A DNA stretch of 64,000 bases from NCBI RefSeq assembly GCF_021018805.1, contig NC_086247.1, forward strand, positions 146,329,378 to 146,393,377. Direction: 5' to 3'. The stretch comes from Prinia subflava (Eukaryota; Chordata; Aves; Passeriformes; Cisticolidae). The notes under the pieces were generated by a model, which saw only the letters and a list, made by a program, of their open reading frames with translations, was not told the origin of the DNA and made no database searches. A program made the position numbers and the translations under genes. Each line of letters opens with the position of its first letter. The first letter of the stretch is position 1. Of this stretch, positions 35,828 to 50,800 are shown in pieces.

Positions 35828-38800
35828 GGAAGAAGCAGAAAATGAAGAACAAGATTCCCAAAATGAGGCTAGTACTGACGAAAAATTATCTAGCCCAGCA
35901 TCCTCACGAGAAGGATCACCATTGGGTGATCAAGCTTTTTCACCAAAATCTACCACTGCTGATAAGGCAAAAGGGGAACTGATGTTCGATGATTCTTCCG
36001 ATTCCTCTCCAGAAAAGCAAGAAAGGAATTTGAACTGGACACCAGCTGAAGTCCCACAGGCATCTGCAGCAAAGCGTAGGTTGCCTCAAGGGAAGGACTC
36101 CGGTTTGATTAATTTGTGTGCCAATGTCCCACCAGTGCCAGGTAACATTTTGCCTCCTGAAATGAGAGGCAACCTCATGGCTTCAGTGCAAGGTGCCCCA
36201 AGTTCTGACCGCCAGGAAATGATGGCCACGTGGAGTCCAGCCGTGCGGACGTTAAGGAATATTACTAATAGTGCTGATATTCAGCAGATTAATAGACCAT
36301 CAAATGTAGCACATGTAAGTGTTGGATTTTTAATTTATAAGCTATCGGACTTTTCCTTAGGAGCTGTAGTGTCCAAGAACTTCAGTTTCCTTTTGCTGTT
36401 CTTAAAATACCCAAATATTTCCCCTTATTACTTAAAGTTATGGCCAAATACGTAATTTCCCCGGAATAAGTAACTTAATTTCTAGCGGGTTCACAGAATG
36501 CATTTGGAAAAAATATTTGGAAGAGTAAAGTTGTGTATAACTCCAGCATGGTTTGGATTTTTAGTAAGGACTTCTTGTTAAGAGAGGGGAAAGCATTAAT
36601 TTAGAATTATTTTGCTAGTTCAGGAAACCTGGTTTCCTGTCCTTCTAGCTTCTCAGTCGGTGCAAGGAATTATTTGTGCCATAAACACATGGAATTGTGA
36701 AATGGATTGTTTCCACAGTAGGTTCAGTTCTGTACTCCATTGTTCTGCTGGGCATCATTAGGTTCTTATATAATATACATACGATGGAGAAGACTTAATT
36801 AACACTTCCTTATGCCACTTGTGTAGTTGAAATAATGGCAGCTCTTGTGTTGAATGTATTTCTACAAGAAAATAAAAAGCACGTGAGCATGCTGCACTTG
36901 CAGCAATGAAATTCTTAAGATGTCTGTGGGAAGGGAGCATAAGTAAAGTAGGTACTGGTAAATGTTAGACATATCTTTTACTGTAATAATTGCATTGGTG
37001 CCTTTCTTCAGATATTCATCTGATGGTAAAACTTAAAAAGGTGCCTGAGTAGTATAAAGGCTTCCAGCCAATACTTAAACACAGAATGTGGAGTCACTCA
37101 GAAATGTTGATTCTGTGCTGTCTATATGACATCTGAATACAAAATGGAAATACAGGCTTTATTTTAAATCTGAGTCTTAGATTCCTCTTCTCAGTGCCTT
37201 GAATTGTTTAAGTGCTGAGACTTGTGGGCACGGCCTGAGCAGAACTGCCAACCATTTGCTCAGCTGGCCAGCATGGGTAAGTTGGCCATGTCATCTTCTG
37301 CAGCCAGACTGTGCTGTCAAGTACACGAGTGGTGTCCCTGTGGAAGTATTTCTCTGTCACTACAGGGCACTGGTGGCTGTGTGCTTTGGCTGGTCTCTGT
37401 TCACCCAGAGCCTGCTGGAGGAGGGCTGGACTGGTGTGTGAGGGCTGTACCAGGTCCCCTCTCAGGCTGCCGGGCCAGCTCCAGCACAGGTAGAAAGGCC
37501 TTGCATCTTAGAATTGTGAATCTGCTTCCTAGAGGGAGGAATATCACTTCTACCTTTTCCCCCTCTAACTTCTCTTTCACTTTGGGCACCAAATGATGAG
37601 TGCAAGCTTTAGTGAACGTTCTTGGAAAGTTAGAGTTTAATTTGAACCTCAGATTTCTGCCAAGTAGCAAGATCTGTCATCATCAGGTGTTTGCAGATAC
37701 GTAGTTACTTTCTGAATATAGCCATAGAATGCTTTTGAAAGTTTTATCCCTTTATTTTGAAATACATGTCTTGAAGCTTCTGTAATTTTGGCTTTTGGTA
37801 CTTGCTATGGAGAGTAGCTCCTCACACCGAGCCACAGAAATATTTTTTTTGTGTGTTATTTTTAGTTATTGCATGTTTCTACTGTGGTGCTGCCGAGACA
37901 TGAGTGATGGGTGATGCACTGATAACCATGGCCTCACGTGTGTGCAATACCAACCACAGCAGTGTTATTTACACAACACCTAAGGTGTTTTGATGTGCAT
38001 TGTGAAAACACTTGAGCCACCTCTGATGGAGAGCTGATGGATGTGTGGTTGAGAGGGAACAGTAATTGGCTTGGTGCTCTAGTGATGGGCTTTGATTCCT
38101 CTCGCACACGCACGTCACTGGAGGTGACACTGTGTGTGTTGAAGTAGTGAGGGTGGAGGAAACAAGCTTTGCAGGAGTCATCAAAGCTGATTGCATATCT
38201 AAAAGAGTTTATGAAAAGCAAGTCTAGAATTTCCTATTGCTCTTTCTCATTTCTAGTAGGTACTTTATAGTAAAATATTTTAATAAATATGTAGAACTCA
38301 TCCTAATCTCGTAGAACTTTGCCTAATTTTCCCTTTTCTGATGCTTAAAATTTGCTTCCTAACTTGTGTCTGCTTAGTGTGAAATGATTTTTCTCTTAAC
38401 AGTGAGTTATACATTTAAAAATAAAATTAATTCTAGATTACTTCAGCACTCTCTATAAATCTAAAATCTAGTATTCTTAAGTAGGGAGGTTAGGTTGTTT
38501 GGGGTTTTTTCCCAAGAAACCCTTAGTGCTCAGCAGATCGATGTTTTTCTTTGGTTTTTTGTATTGAGATTAAAAAACAAGCTATATATTCGTGAATTGG
38601 TTCAAAAGAGAACAAGATTCTCATGTTTCAAACAGCACTAATTAATGAAGACATCATTAGCAATTTTTAAGTGAAAACAAGTCTATGGAACTAAGCTCTG
38701 AATTTAATGGGCCAATGGGATTTTAAAATTAATATTGCAGTTGATCAATGTAATTATTAATGTAGTGCTACTAGTCATAATGCTGTTGGAAAACTATTAA

Positions 38801-41800
38801 TAATACAGGGATGGGTTTTAATCTTAAATTTAACTAAAAAATGCATTGCCAATTATTAGGAGTCACATGCAGCTCCATGCTTCTCTGTGTAAATCCTGTC
38901 TTTTGATTTTGCTGTTAGGCAGTCAAAGATTTTTGTTTAGCTCACAAGGTATTTAGGTGCAGGGTTCTTTTCTTTTAGGAATTGTATTTTCCCAGTAGTT
39001 CTTTAAATATTTTTAAAACCAAATGACAACCAAAAGGTCTCAAAAATAATCTTTGTTTTCTAGATATTACAATCACTTTCAGCACCTACAAAAAGTTTAG
39101 AGCAACAAGTAAATCATAGCCAACAGGGACATCCAAATGTGGTGCTGTTTAGTCAAGTGAAACTAACACCAGAGACACATTTATTGCAGCAGTCACATCA
39201 AGCACAGCAGCAACAGCACCATCCTCTCTTACACCTTCAACCTCAGCAACTTATGCAGCTCCAGCAGCAGCAGCAGCAGCAGCAACCCCAGATCTCCCAG
39301 CAGCCTTTCCAACAGCAGCAGCCTCACCAGTTTCCCCAGCAGCAGCAGCAGCAGCAGCAAGTCCATCAGCAGCACCAGTTCTCCCAGCAGCAGCTCCAGT
39401 TCCCGCAGCAGCCGCTCCACGCGCAGCAGCAGCTGCACCGCCCGCAGCAGCCGCTCCAGTTCCAGCAGCAGCATGTGCTGCAACAGCAGCTGCAGCAGCT
39501 CCAGCAGCAGCAGCAACAGCTGCAGCAGCTGCAGCAGCAGAACCTGCAACAGCTGCAACAGCAACAGCTGCAACATCAGCAGCAGCAACTGCAGCAGCAG
39601 CACTTACAGCGACTGCACCAGCAGCATCAGCAACAGCAAATGCAGAATCAGGCAGCGCAGCACTTAACTCAGACACCTCAAGCACTACAGCTTCCAGTTG
39701 CAGCCCAGCAGCCACACCACCAGCAGCAACAGCAGCAACTGCAGCAGCAGCCACTTTTTGGGCACGATCCAGCAGTGGAGAGTTAGTAATTATTGCCTTC
39801 TGATCCTGAAAAAAAGTAGCTAATGACATGAAGTGGGGTGGAATATCAGAAAGTAATGCTGTGTTTACAGGATAGGACTGTAAGAAATGCCACTCATGGC
39901 TCAGAACTGGTTTTACTGATTTTTAGGCAAACACTTAAATAATAGCTAATAATGATCCAGCAATCTGAAAAGCATGAGAATGCTGAGAACATTCTCTTTT
40001 CAAATATACACTTGATACCACAAGCACACAACCTATACTTTCAGAACAGTAAATGCATAGCACAATTGTTTTAATTTTAATTTTTTTTTTCTTTGGAAGG
40101 GGGGAGAGGGAAGCTTTCAAACAGTATAAGAACTGGAAGGACAGCTACAATTTTGGAAATAGTAGTAAATTATTGAAGATTCAGTATCAGAAATTGTCAC
40201 ACCTTGCTTTGAATTCTAGTGGAACTGAAAGCTTTTTGATTGTTTTGGCTGTTCATAGCTTGTCTTTGTAAAAGAGGAAATTGTCTTATGTTTTCCTTTT
40301 GGTGAGCCTTCCTTTTGCCCCTTTAGCTCCATTTCATCCAGGAAAAAAAAAACTACCTTTAACAAAATCACACTGGGCTGAGCTGTGCCTTAAAGGCTTT
40401 CAGCTTTGAAGTTTTGGGTCGTAGTTTTTCCAAGGAAGTACACTTAGGAAGTTTATAACCGGGTAACAGGAAGAGGTCAGTGTAGCAAATGTGTTCTGAG
40501 ATGAGCTCTTCAGCCTTTTAAGTATTCAATTGTTTGTTCTTTGTGTGCCAAACTATTTCAGTTCCAGAAGAGTATTTCCTACTGGGCTGTGTCTTTGCAA
40601 TTGCTGATTACCCAGAGCAGATGTCTGACAAGCAGCTGTTAGCGACCTGGAAACGGGTAAGACTCTGCAAGATTTTTAAAAAACTATAGCATAATGTCAT
40701 AGTCCCTAAATTTTAAAGGGAAACATTGGAAGTACTTCAGCACTGTTCACTTTTCTTTAGGCGTCCTTTTGTGTAATTCTTCTGTTACAATCTAAAAAAA
40801 ATTATTCAACTGCTGCTGACCAGAAAAAGTAATAGAAATACTTTAGGTGTGCAGCCTGGTTGAATTAAGTTTTCAGTCAGAACGTGAGCTAAATAAGTTG
40901 CAGCCTTAACTGTTTCCCAGTTATTTATGCTTTTAATCAGGCAACTGTAGTACAGCAAATGTAATATAGCATCGCTGTCTATCTTTAATTTGATTGTATA
41001 AAAAAATTATTTTTTGCATATAATTTTGGCATTTAGTAGCCTGTGAGGTATCCACCTGAGTGAATAAGATGGAAGAATAGAGTGTTTCTATTTTTTTGCC
41101 AACTTCTATTTTTCAGAAAAATCTGATTGTATCCTTTCCTAAATAAGAGGACTTTGATGTTCTTCAGAAACTTCTGATGGATTTTATAGTTGAATTTTCC
41201 CTACAATTTTGCATAATCAAGTAAGCTGTTGACATTTTTAACAGCACTTGTGTTTATTGCTGAGATAGAATTGAATAGTTCATGAAAAATTGTTTAATAG
41301 TTATACTGCAAAAAATAAAAAACATGAGAAGGGGTTTTTTGTTTATATATCTTTATTTTGGGTTTTTTTCCATTTCTTCTAAGAAAATAGACTTTTTGTT
41401 CAGTGAAAAGCTGCATATTTAATTTTGTTTTTTGTTTTCAAAATTGTTCTAAAGCCAGATAACAAACCTAGTTTTGGGGGGTAACTCTTCAGTGAAGTGG
41501 TGGCAGTGTCCTAAAGGGTGGACTTTCATTTCAGACTTTTTGTTTCTTTATGTAATGTAAAAATTGTTATATCCTAGAAGTTCTGGGTTTGCTCTCTTAC
41601 CAGATCATCCAAGCACATGGGGGGACAGTGGACCCTACCCTCACGAGCAGATGCACTCACCTCCTCTGTGAGAGCCAAGTCAGTAACATGTATGCTCAGG
41701 TAAGGCAGCTGGGAGCCTGCACTGCTGCATGCTTTCATTTTATCACTGGGAAGGCAGGGCTCTGCACTGGGTGCTTCAAGCTTAGAGAGAAAATACAAAA

Positions 41801-44800
41801 TTACGTGGTTTTTTATGATTTGTGGGTTTTGGGAGGACAAACTTTCATAGTGCATGTAGTAGACTTGTTCCAGAGAGTGCTAAGGAAGATGCTATGAGAA
41901 AGAGAAGTCTAAAAAGTAGAGAAAAACAATTAAAGGTTTGATTTGTAGAAAAAGTGTAAAGTAAAAAACATGTATTTGGGGTTTTAAAGGTGTTTGTGAC
42001 TGTATTCCTAGGCTTTAAGAGAAAGGAAGAGATGTATTACAGCACACTGGCTGAATGCAATCTTGAAGAAGAAGAAGATGGTCCCACCTCATCGAGCCCT
42101 TCATTTTCCAGTGGCATTTCCACCAGGAGGAAAGCCATGCTCTCAACATGTAAGAAGGACAAGCTTACTTTGAAAGAATGCTTGCTTCATTGCTTGCTTC
42201 ATTCCACGAGCACTTTTAAAACAGAACTAGAAAGAGCTTATTCAGAGCAAAATAAAGGTTTCTTTTGCCTTGAAAGAAAAGCTTCTGCTTATCTTCAGGT
42301 GCTGTGTTGATGTGGTGCTGCTGCCAGGTGTTTCTCAGTGCTTTGCAAGTGTTCCTGAGGTCAGAGTGGTGAGGAGTGTGAGGAGTAACACTTGCCTTTG
42401 TGAGTTACTCTCTGACACTGAGGGGCAAAGATTGCCTGATTTACACATAGCAAGGTAGCAGCGATCCAGGCTATGGCAGCAGAGCAACAGCACATCTAAT
42501 AGCATGTGCTTCTTTACCATAACCCAGGATTTTGAGAGGATTTCTGAGGGTTTTTCGTAGTCAGTGCTTAGCAAATACCTAAAAAGGAAGCCTATGCTGC
42601 TGATCAGAGGATAGTTCCATTCATTGCCTGTGCAGTGAGGAGCTGTGGAAGTGGAGTTTTGTGGAATTGAAAAACCAGTTTATTCAGAGGCATCTTGGAA
42701 TGTACTATGCTGTATAAACCAAGATGCCAAAGTGTGTCTTGGCCTTGGATTTCTTTGTGCTGGATGCAGACATATGGGATATGGCCTTGCTAATAGCCTG
42801 TCCTGACCAACATAAAAAGAAATACAGATTTGGGAAAACCAGAGCATAACAACACGCATGTGTACTCCGTGGTTAGTAGTACATGTAATGTGCAGTGTAA
42901 TAAACACAGTTTTAAACAAAAGCACTGTTGGCTTTCCCTAAAGAAAAGGTGAGAATGGCAAAACCAAAAACCTATCAGGATTACAGATAATAATGGAAGA
43001 TGTGGAACTACAGTTCACCACCTATGATCAGCTGGCAGTTTATTTGGCTTCATGGCAGAGTAGGGCACAGTTTTCAGATTTTTAGAGTAGAGCATGTAAG
43101 TGTAAGCATTTTTTTGTGTGTGCCTCTATGTAAATAGCAGCAGAAGGAAGATGGCAGACCTGTGACAAGCAAATTAGCTCTGAGCTCTTTCATAATAATG
43201 CTGTGGTCTCTGTAAATAAGAAAAGCTGACCAGAAGAATGAAAATGATTCTTCCTGAGTCAGGGCTACTGCTAGAAACCTGAAATTTTTATGTATAAACA
43301 AATCACTTTTAAATTGTACTGTTTGTATCCTACAAGCCACGCTTTAATTAAGTGCTTATACACCATGCTGTGCATTTCATTGTAGTGTAAGAAGTTAGTC
43401 ATGGAAAAATATTTTTCTTGGGAGTGTTTTGTAAGTGCCATCAATGTTCAGTTATTTATAACTGTGTTTTTCTGTCTGCAGATAATCTCTGTGACAGGAT
43501 TTGTTGATAGTGACAGAGATGACCTCAAGCTCATGGCCTACCTAGCAGGTGCCAAATACACGGGCTACCTGTGTCGCAGCAATACAGTTCTCATCTGTAA
43601 AGAGTAAGTGCTGCACTCCCCAGTCCTTGCTTTCTCAGCAGCCTCTTGCCTCTCTGAACGTGAGGTGCTACCTATGGCTCATGAGAGTGTAAATTGTAAT
43701 CAGTTCTGCAATTTGACAACAATAAACTTAGTGATGTTGTTTCTTGAACTAAGTTACAGCACATGTTAAGTGATAAATTTGGCCTTCTGAACATAGGCAA
43801 AACAAAATAATTTCTAACTTTCCTATTTTATAATATTCTTAAGTGATGCTGCCTCTTAGATCATCCATAAATAAAATATCCTTTTTCTTAATAGTTGTTC
43901 TAAAATGTTGGGGAAGGGAAAATTTAAATCCGGGTCTAAAGGTTCCATTTACAGCAGAAATTCTCCCGTGACTGGCTTGTTCTGACATGTAGAAAACCCC
44001 CATTTTTTGGAATATCTCCTCTGTCACAGTTAAAGCAAACAATAGAGAAATACTGATATTTAGGTTTATTATTAGAAATTGCTATTCTTTTTCAATACAA
44101 ATGTTTTTTCTGTTCCCTGCCCACCAAGGGCCAGCGGGCTGAAGTACGAGAAGGCCAAGGAGTGGCGGATCCCGTGCGTGAACGCGCAGTGGCTCTGTGA
44201 CATCCTGCTGGGGAACTTCGAGGCGCTGCGGCAGATCCAGCACAGCCGCTACACCCTCTTCAACCTGCAGGACCCGCTCTCCCCCAGCCAGCACCTGGTG
44301 CTCAACCTGCTGGGTAAGAGCCACAATCCCCTGCTCTGCAGTGTTTTCATGTGCTTGTTGCACCAGTGGGAGCACGTTTCCTCTGGTGTAAATAACTTGG
44401 CAGTGGTGTCATTTTTGTTCTGTTCTTCATTCCCTAGATGCTTGGAGAGTCCCATTGAAGGTGTCACCAGAGCTTCTAATGGTATGTTGAATTATTGTAT
44501 AGATACAGCTGTTTTGATAAGATCACTCCTTGCCTGTGCTGGAGCTCCTGGTTCTACTTCTTGCTAATGTTCTGTGTTATTTTGAGGAATCTGAGAAATA
44601 ATCTTTTGTAGAATTAAGGAATTTTAGTGGGGTATACAGAATGAAATTGCTGTTGACACACCCTGGGCTAGATATTTCACTCTTCAGCTTCTACATCAGA
44701 CTTTAGGAAGGGCTTAGTACTTTTAAATCAGTACCTAACACACAAAATGAGACCACATAAGGGTTTTTAAGACAGAACACCCAAAATCAGTAAGAATTTT

Positions 44801-47800
44801 GTTAGAGTATTGACTGAATTTTAAGTATGATACATAGTGTAAGTTGAGGGTGGAACTACTTCATATCATCTCTCTGATATATAGTAAGAACTAAAACCAT
44901 GGCCATATATACCATGTATTTTAGAATTTGAAAATATACCATGCATTAAAAAGTGTAGTTGATAACCCTGAAATAGCAGCAGGAATGAACAATGAAAAAT
45001 TGTACCTTCAAAAACATTCAAGAGAAGTAAATTTTTGTCATGAAGGGTATTCTGTGAACCATGCAAAACTTAAAGTTTTCTGTGTATTCAGAATAAGCTG
45101 CAGTTTCCATGTCAGCTCTTACACCTACCTCATGGTATTGTATTGTAAATTTTCTTCCCATTTCAGATTTATACATGTGAACTTTTCACAGTATATCTTG
45201 ATGTAGGTAAATTTGTACTACAGGTGACTCTCAGATAACATTTTACATTGCACAAAATCATTTTGCCACACCTCTTGAGTTTGGATCACTTTTATCTCAG
45301 TCACTTTGTAAACTCTTCAGAAAAATGGTGCTTAATAACTCTCAAAATGTAATCTGTAGCAGTGTTTTAAACAGGGATTCAGGACACTGCCACTTGTCTA
45401 TCTTTCAGCTGTAGAAATAGGCACTATGGTTTTCCTGACCATAAGTTTGAAACTTTCTTCTTATAGACCCCTCTGGATTTGTTTCATGGGCCTGTGGGAA
45501 ACTCGCATTTGGAAAACTAAATGCTTTTAAAAATTTGTGATCTTCATATTTTCCCGAAGAAGGAAAATATTCTGCTGTTACAAAATAAAAAAATCCTTAA
45601 GAAGATTCAGTATGCTGTATTAGTGTTTAAAATAGCTTTTAACTAACTCAGTTTTGGTTTTGTTACCACCACCCTTTGCACACTGCAGTTGAGCTCATCT
45701 TAAAACTTGGGTACATTCTTTGTGTGGGTCAGTCACACCAGGTTTTTGTCCATGTTTTGTCTTGTATAGCAAATGGAGACCTCAGGGGTTGGATAGGTAA
45801 TTTAATACCTCCCCTTCTGTAATTATGTGGGGACCCTTCTTGCCTGTGTGAAGTGGGAATTTTGTGACTTAGACTGAAAGGGGCTTCTGGAAACAATCTA
45901 GTCCAGCTGCCCTCTGGGTGCCACTCAGGAATATGGATTGGTAATAGAAAATGCTGGGCATGTGGAAGTGTCAAGGAAGACAAGGTACTTCACTGCCTTC
46001 TCAGCAGGCATTTCTATTTGTCCTGGGGTTTGGGGTCCTCTTCTGAGGACAGCTGTCTTGTCAGATGTGTTAATGCCATGTACCTCTTGCATTTTCATAG
46101 TTGAAATGTCTGTCAAAGTGTGAATGTGTGCACTTTTCTTCCCTGCTGCTCATACTGTGGGCTGTCTAAGCATAAAAATGCCTGGTCTGAGAGCAGGGAA
46201 CAAGCCCCTGTGGTTTGTTCCTCCCACAGGAACATTGTCACAGCAGGACTGGGACAATGCTGCCTGTCTTTCTCGTCATATGCCTCTAGCATTCTTCATT
46301 AAATTTCAGGTACTGATTTGAAGGTTAAAAAGAAATAGATGTCACACACTCCTGAACGTGGAAGCTGTGGTTTCAAGTCACTCAGACCAAGGAGAGCCTA
46401 AAAGCTGCATTTAATCACCCCTGGGCATGTGCTCTAGAGGCTGATCTGGTACTGGGGAGGTGACACTTCCTGTCAGCTTCTGTTTGTGTAGTTACGAAAC
46501 TTGAGTTTAAAACTGTATTTTCTGGGATATTAACATTCCATGAAATTCAGCACCAGGAAGAATATTGTAGTCTTCATGTGCTTAACAAATGGACAGGCTT
46601 TTCAGTGTCTTTCACATTTTATTAATTGTCTTTTCCATTGATAATTAGCAGTGTTATTAAAAGGAAAAAAAGCCCCACAATACTTTATTTGGTGTGCACT
46701 TTCAGGGATACATAAGTGTGGAGAAGCTTTGGCTGATGCTGAGCTTTGCTGTTGGGTTCATTGTGTAAGTGGTAGGCACTCCACGTATTCAGCAGCATGT
46801 AATTTCCACTCAGGATTAATTCAGATTAATTTCCACTCAGGATTAATTCAAAACTTCTGTTGGTTTCCCTGCTTAATTCAGAGCTAAACATGTAACTGGT
46901 GTGATTGCAGGGTGTGAGGTTGCCTTTGAAACCAAAGCAAAACGAAGCCAGTCTTCAGCCGTCTTCCAAAAGAGCAAGGTAAGAACAGTGAGCAGTCACT
47001 GCCCATAGTCCTAAATTGACTGTTCCTCACAAGTGTCAGCTGCCCACCAGGCTGCACCTTCTGTGCCCTGCTCTGTGAAATAACTGCCAGTGGGTTTGGA
47101 ATGTAGCCAGTTACTCAGTTGGGAGGATTAAAACAATAACTAACAGAGTGAAGTAGTAAGAGAGTTGAGAGAGCGTAGAAAGAGCAGAATATGTCGTCTT
47201 CTCTGTGTGGTGATTTTTTTCTTCAGAAGAGGTTGTGCCTAATTCTCATTCATCTGAATTATTCCACTGGTGAAACTTGCAAAAGTGTGTATGTCTAATT
47301 TCAAAATTCCAGTTCTACAGCCTTGGGCGCAAACATCACATTCTGCTGTGTTTCCTGTATTCTGTAGGATTGAAGACCTGCCACCACCTACTAAAAAACT
47401 CACCCCTGAGCTGACACCAATGGTGCTCTTCACAGGATTTGAACCTATGCAAGTGCAACAGTACATTAAGGTGACTTTCAGGCTTATCTCTGTAAACTAC
47501 ATTGAAACATCTGACAACCTCTTTATGGATGTTGAATTTTTGCTAAGACTTCATTAGCATATATCTAGTGGATACCAGTACTTAGTGACCACTACTTACT
47601 GGTCCTGAGGTTAGATAGGTTTATGTAAAACGATTTTTATTTGGTAGCTGTTCTCCTGTAGCTAACTTGTTTACACTGCTGTGCTACTTGCTTTTTCTGA
47701 GAAACTGCTTTAAAAAGCAAGAAAGCCCTTTCCACATTTGGTTTTAAAACAGCAAATTTCATGACCAAATTTAGGTAAAAAAATAGTGATGGTTGTACTG

Positions 47801-50800
47801 GGTAAGACCCAGGATTCTTCTATTGGGGTTGCTGTCTGTAGTGCCAGATGCTTCAAAGACAGCTGATGACAAAGCTAATGGCACGTGAGATAAGTTCCTA
47901 TGGAGGTTTTCCTCTGTTCCCAAATAAAGCTGTACTAAAATTTAACTGTAAATAATTTACAACATTCAGATAATGAGAAGTAAATGAGACCTAGTTCGAG
48001 TCCACTATATTCCTTAGAAATATGCACTTTGATGTCCTCAAAAATATAAAATATTTTCTTTATTACACCAATACTTGTTTTTAAAGAGTTCAGCTTCAGA
48101 GGGTTTTTTTTTCCCTTGCAGTGTGTGTATTTGAAGCTTCATATTGAATATTTTGGGACATAAAATGTTTTTCAGCGCACTTCATAAAGTTTCAGTATGA
48201 GCTTCTCATTTTCTGTAATGTTGGTACCAGGTTAATTATACAGAAAATCTGTTTTGGTAACAGCTGTGGGTCACAAATTTAAAAAATCAACTTCAGCCTC
48301 AAAGCTTGTGAAGTTGAATGGAAACCTGGCAGCACTGGTGCTGTCAAAACTGTGCAGAGTTGGGATACCTAACTGGGGCTGGATACTGCTCATCTTCTTG
48401 AGATGGAGGGGTAATCTTTGTACCCGTGTGGCCAAAGGGTCCCTTCCATCAGAGTGGAGGTCTGGCAAGGTCTGCACTCACTGGTAGGGGTGCTTGAAGT
48501 GAGCACAGAAAGCAGCCTTTGCTTTCAGAGGGGTACAATGTACTGTTCACAGGGTGTTTATTACCAGGAAGGAAGTACATAGTGGAGAGGTTCAGTGCCA
48601 TTGAATAACACTTTAATGGGTTATCTTTATGCAAACCATCTGAGCATGGTAAAGAAGAGCTAAAAACTCTGTCCCTGTTTGTCCTGTGTGCACAAGGCTG
48701 CCAGAGACCTCTTAGTCCTTCTAACATAACCCTTAAGCTTTCTTGCTTTGGGACTCCCAAAAAGCAATAAATTCATGCAATAAAAACCCTAGTCTGCTAA
48801 ATATTTATGCTTATAGGTATTGCTGTGGGTTTTATTTATTTGTCAGAAATCCAGCGTGCATAGTTACTAAGGCTGTCCAAATATTTTTTCATTCTTTAAA
48901 TTTTTATGAAGGGAGTGTTCTCTATCTCTAACACCTGTGGTAATCTGATGTGCCTCACCAGCTCATTTATTGTGTTACTTATTCCTTCAGGTAATTACTG
49001 GATTAATTGGTAAGATAGCAGCTGTGAGGAGCTAGTTTGAGTTTGGTGGCTTATACCAAGGAAAAGGGTACAGTTGCTCAGTATCATCAAAAATGCATGT
49101 GGAATGTGTTTTTCATGAGATGCTTTTTCTCTTTAAAGAAAAGCCTAGCAAAATAAAGTTTGCTGTAGCTACAGTGTGTACTACACCATCCCTAGAAAAG
49201 AACAAAATTATTATATACTCTTATTATTGCTTACTTAAAATTTAATATCCTGTTTCACTGAAAAATATTTTAATTTGTATCTTACAGTTAGTTGCTTGCT
49301 TAAGAAAAGCACAACCCAAAATCAAAAAGCTGCAGAAGCAGGAAATAGTTTTCAATCTTGCCAGGTGGTATTTTTGTCTGGAAATACCTGGCTTTTCAGT
49401 GGCTGTAAATTCTGTCAAAATTAATCAGCTTGAGTAAAGGAATCACTGAAACACAGAAATCTACACTTACTATTTCATTAGGAGCTTAGTTTTATTTGAT
49501 GTGATAGTACAGTAGTAAGTTTCTTTATTCCTCCATTTTTTAAACAACACTTAACATTCTGATTTGTGTTTTTTACAACTTTCAGAAACTCTATATCCTT
49601 GGAGGTGAAGTAGCAGACTCTGCCCAGAAATGCACCCACCTAATTGCCAGTAAAGTGACCCGAACTGTCAAATTCCTGACAGCAATTTCTGTAGTCAAGC
49701 ACATAGTAACTCCAGAGTGGTTAGAAGAGTGTTTCAAATGCCAGAAATTCGTTGGTAAGTTGAATTAGTATCAATTCCTATAGTAAAATGAAGGTTCGGT
49801 GACAAACATATTTAAATACACTTTGTTGTTTTGTCTTCTGACTTCAGCGTTTCTTACCAGTTTTCTAAGGAGCTCAGCTTTTGAAAGCAGAAATTTTAAT
49901 TCTGCAGCAAGTCTGATTGTCGTTCACACCTCTTGAAGAATAATTTGCAAAGTTTTAAAATAATTACATTAGCAGCTAGTTTGTATTCCACTTGTGTTAG
50001 AAGGTTGTTTTAGTATGGTTAAGCAAAGCTGTCACAAGAATTATGTTGGGTTTTTTTTCAAGTTCTCTTTCAGCAGAACATTTTGTTTCATTTAGTTTTC
50101 ATTATTTTTGAACCGTTTCTTCCTCTTAAATGAAAGAAAAACACACTTTAAAAGTTTACTTTCGGGTGATTAAATGATTGGATATTGTTAAGTATTGTAT
50201 TTCTTTCTTGTGTAGCCATTTTGTAGATTTTTACCTGTGGCTGCATTATTTTTTAGTTCACCCTACCTGAAAGGTTGATTATTTGATTTATGATTGGTTT
50301 ATGCTTTTTATATAATTGGTTTGTAAGAAGAAAATGTATAGGATCACTGGCTAACCACCATAAAGACTTGAATCTCTGGATAATTAACTAATAAACCAGC
50401 AAACATTTTTATAAATCTCAAGAAGGCAATTTGCTTACTTCAGCATCAGTGAACTGTGAAACTGGTTAATTTGAAAACTCTTGGAAGAGGAAGAAAGTTG
50501 AGGGTTTTAGTATGACTGTTGTGATCTAGTACATGAAGTACTTTACTTATTTACTGAAATTAGGTTGATTTGTAGCTCATGGGATGGTTGCAGTTTTGTG
50601 ATGGAAAATATGGCAATTATTTACAAAAATTGTCTTGATTGTTTCTTTTGTCTTTTGCAAGAGTATTAACACTGTCTCTTGCAGGCTGTCAGAATTATCC
50701 TTGGAAAGACCAATTTGTTCTCTGTATAATTTTTTTGTTTTGGTTTTTCAACTTAGGGGTTTTGGATGAAATTTGATTTAGAAATGTGTTTGACACAGCT

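Noticed and set aside
39229..39829. Long open frames on the minus strand opposite the PAXIP1 glutamine exon (poly-Leu and poly-Ala)
   Set aside because: They are the automatic complement of CAG repeats (CTG and GCT readings) and have no other coding sign.
41990..42310. 106-codon frame ending in [14 protein letters not shown]
   Set aside because: It is PAXIP1 exon 10 in the wrong frame plus intron; the homologous frame is A-L-R-E-R-K-R.
44079..44567. 162-codon frame read as a separate gene
   Set aside because: It is PAXIP1 exon 12 read into intron 12; the donor GTAAGA at 44314 and continuation in exon 13 explain it.
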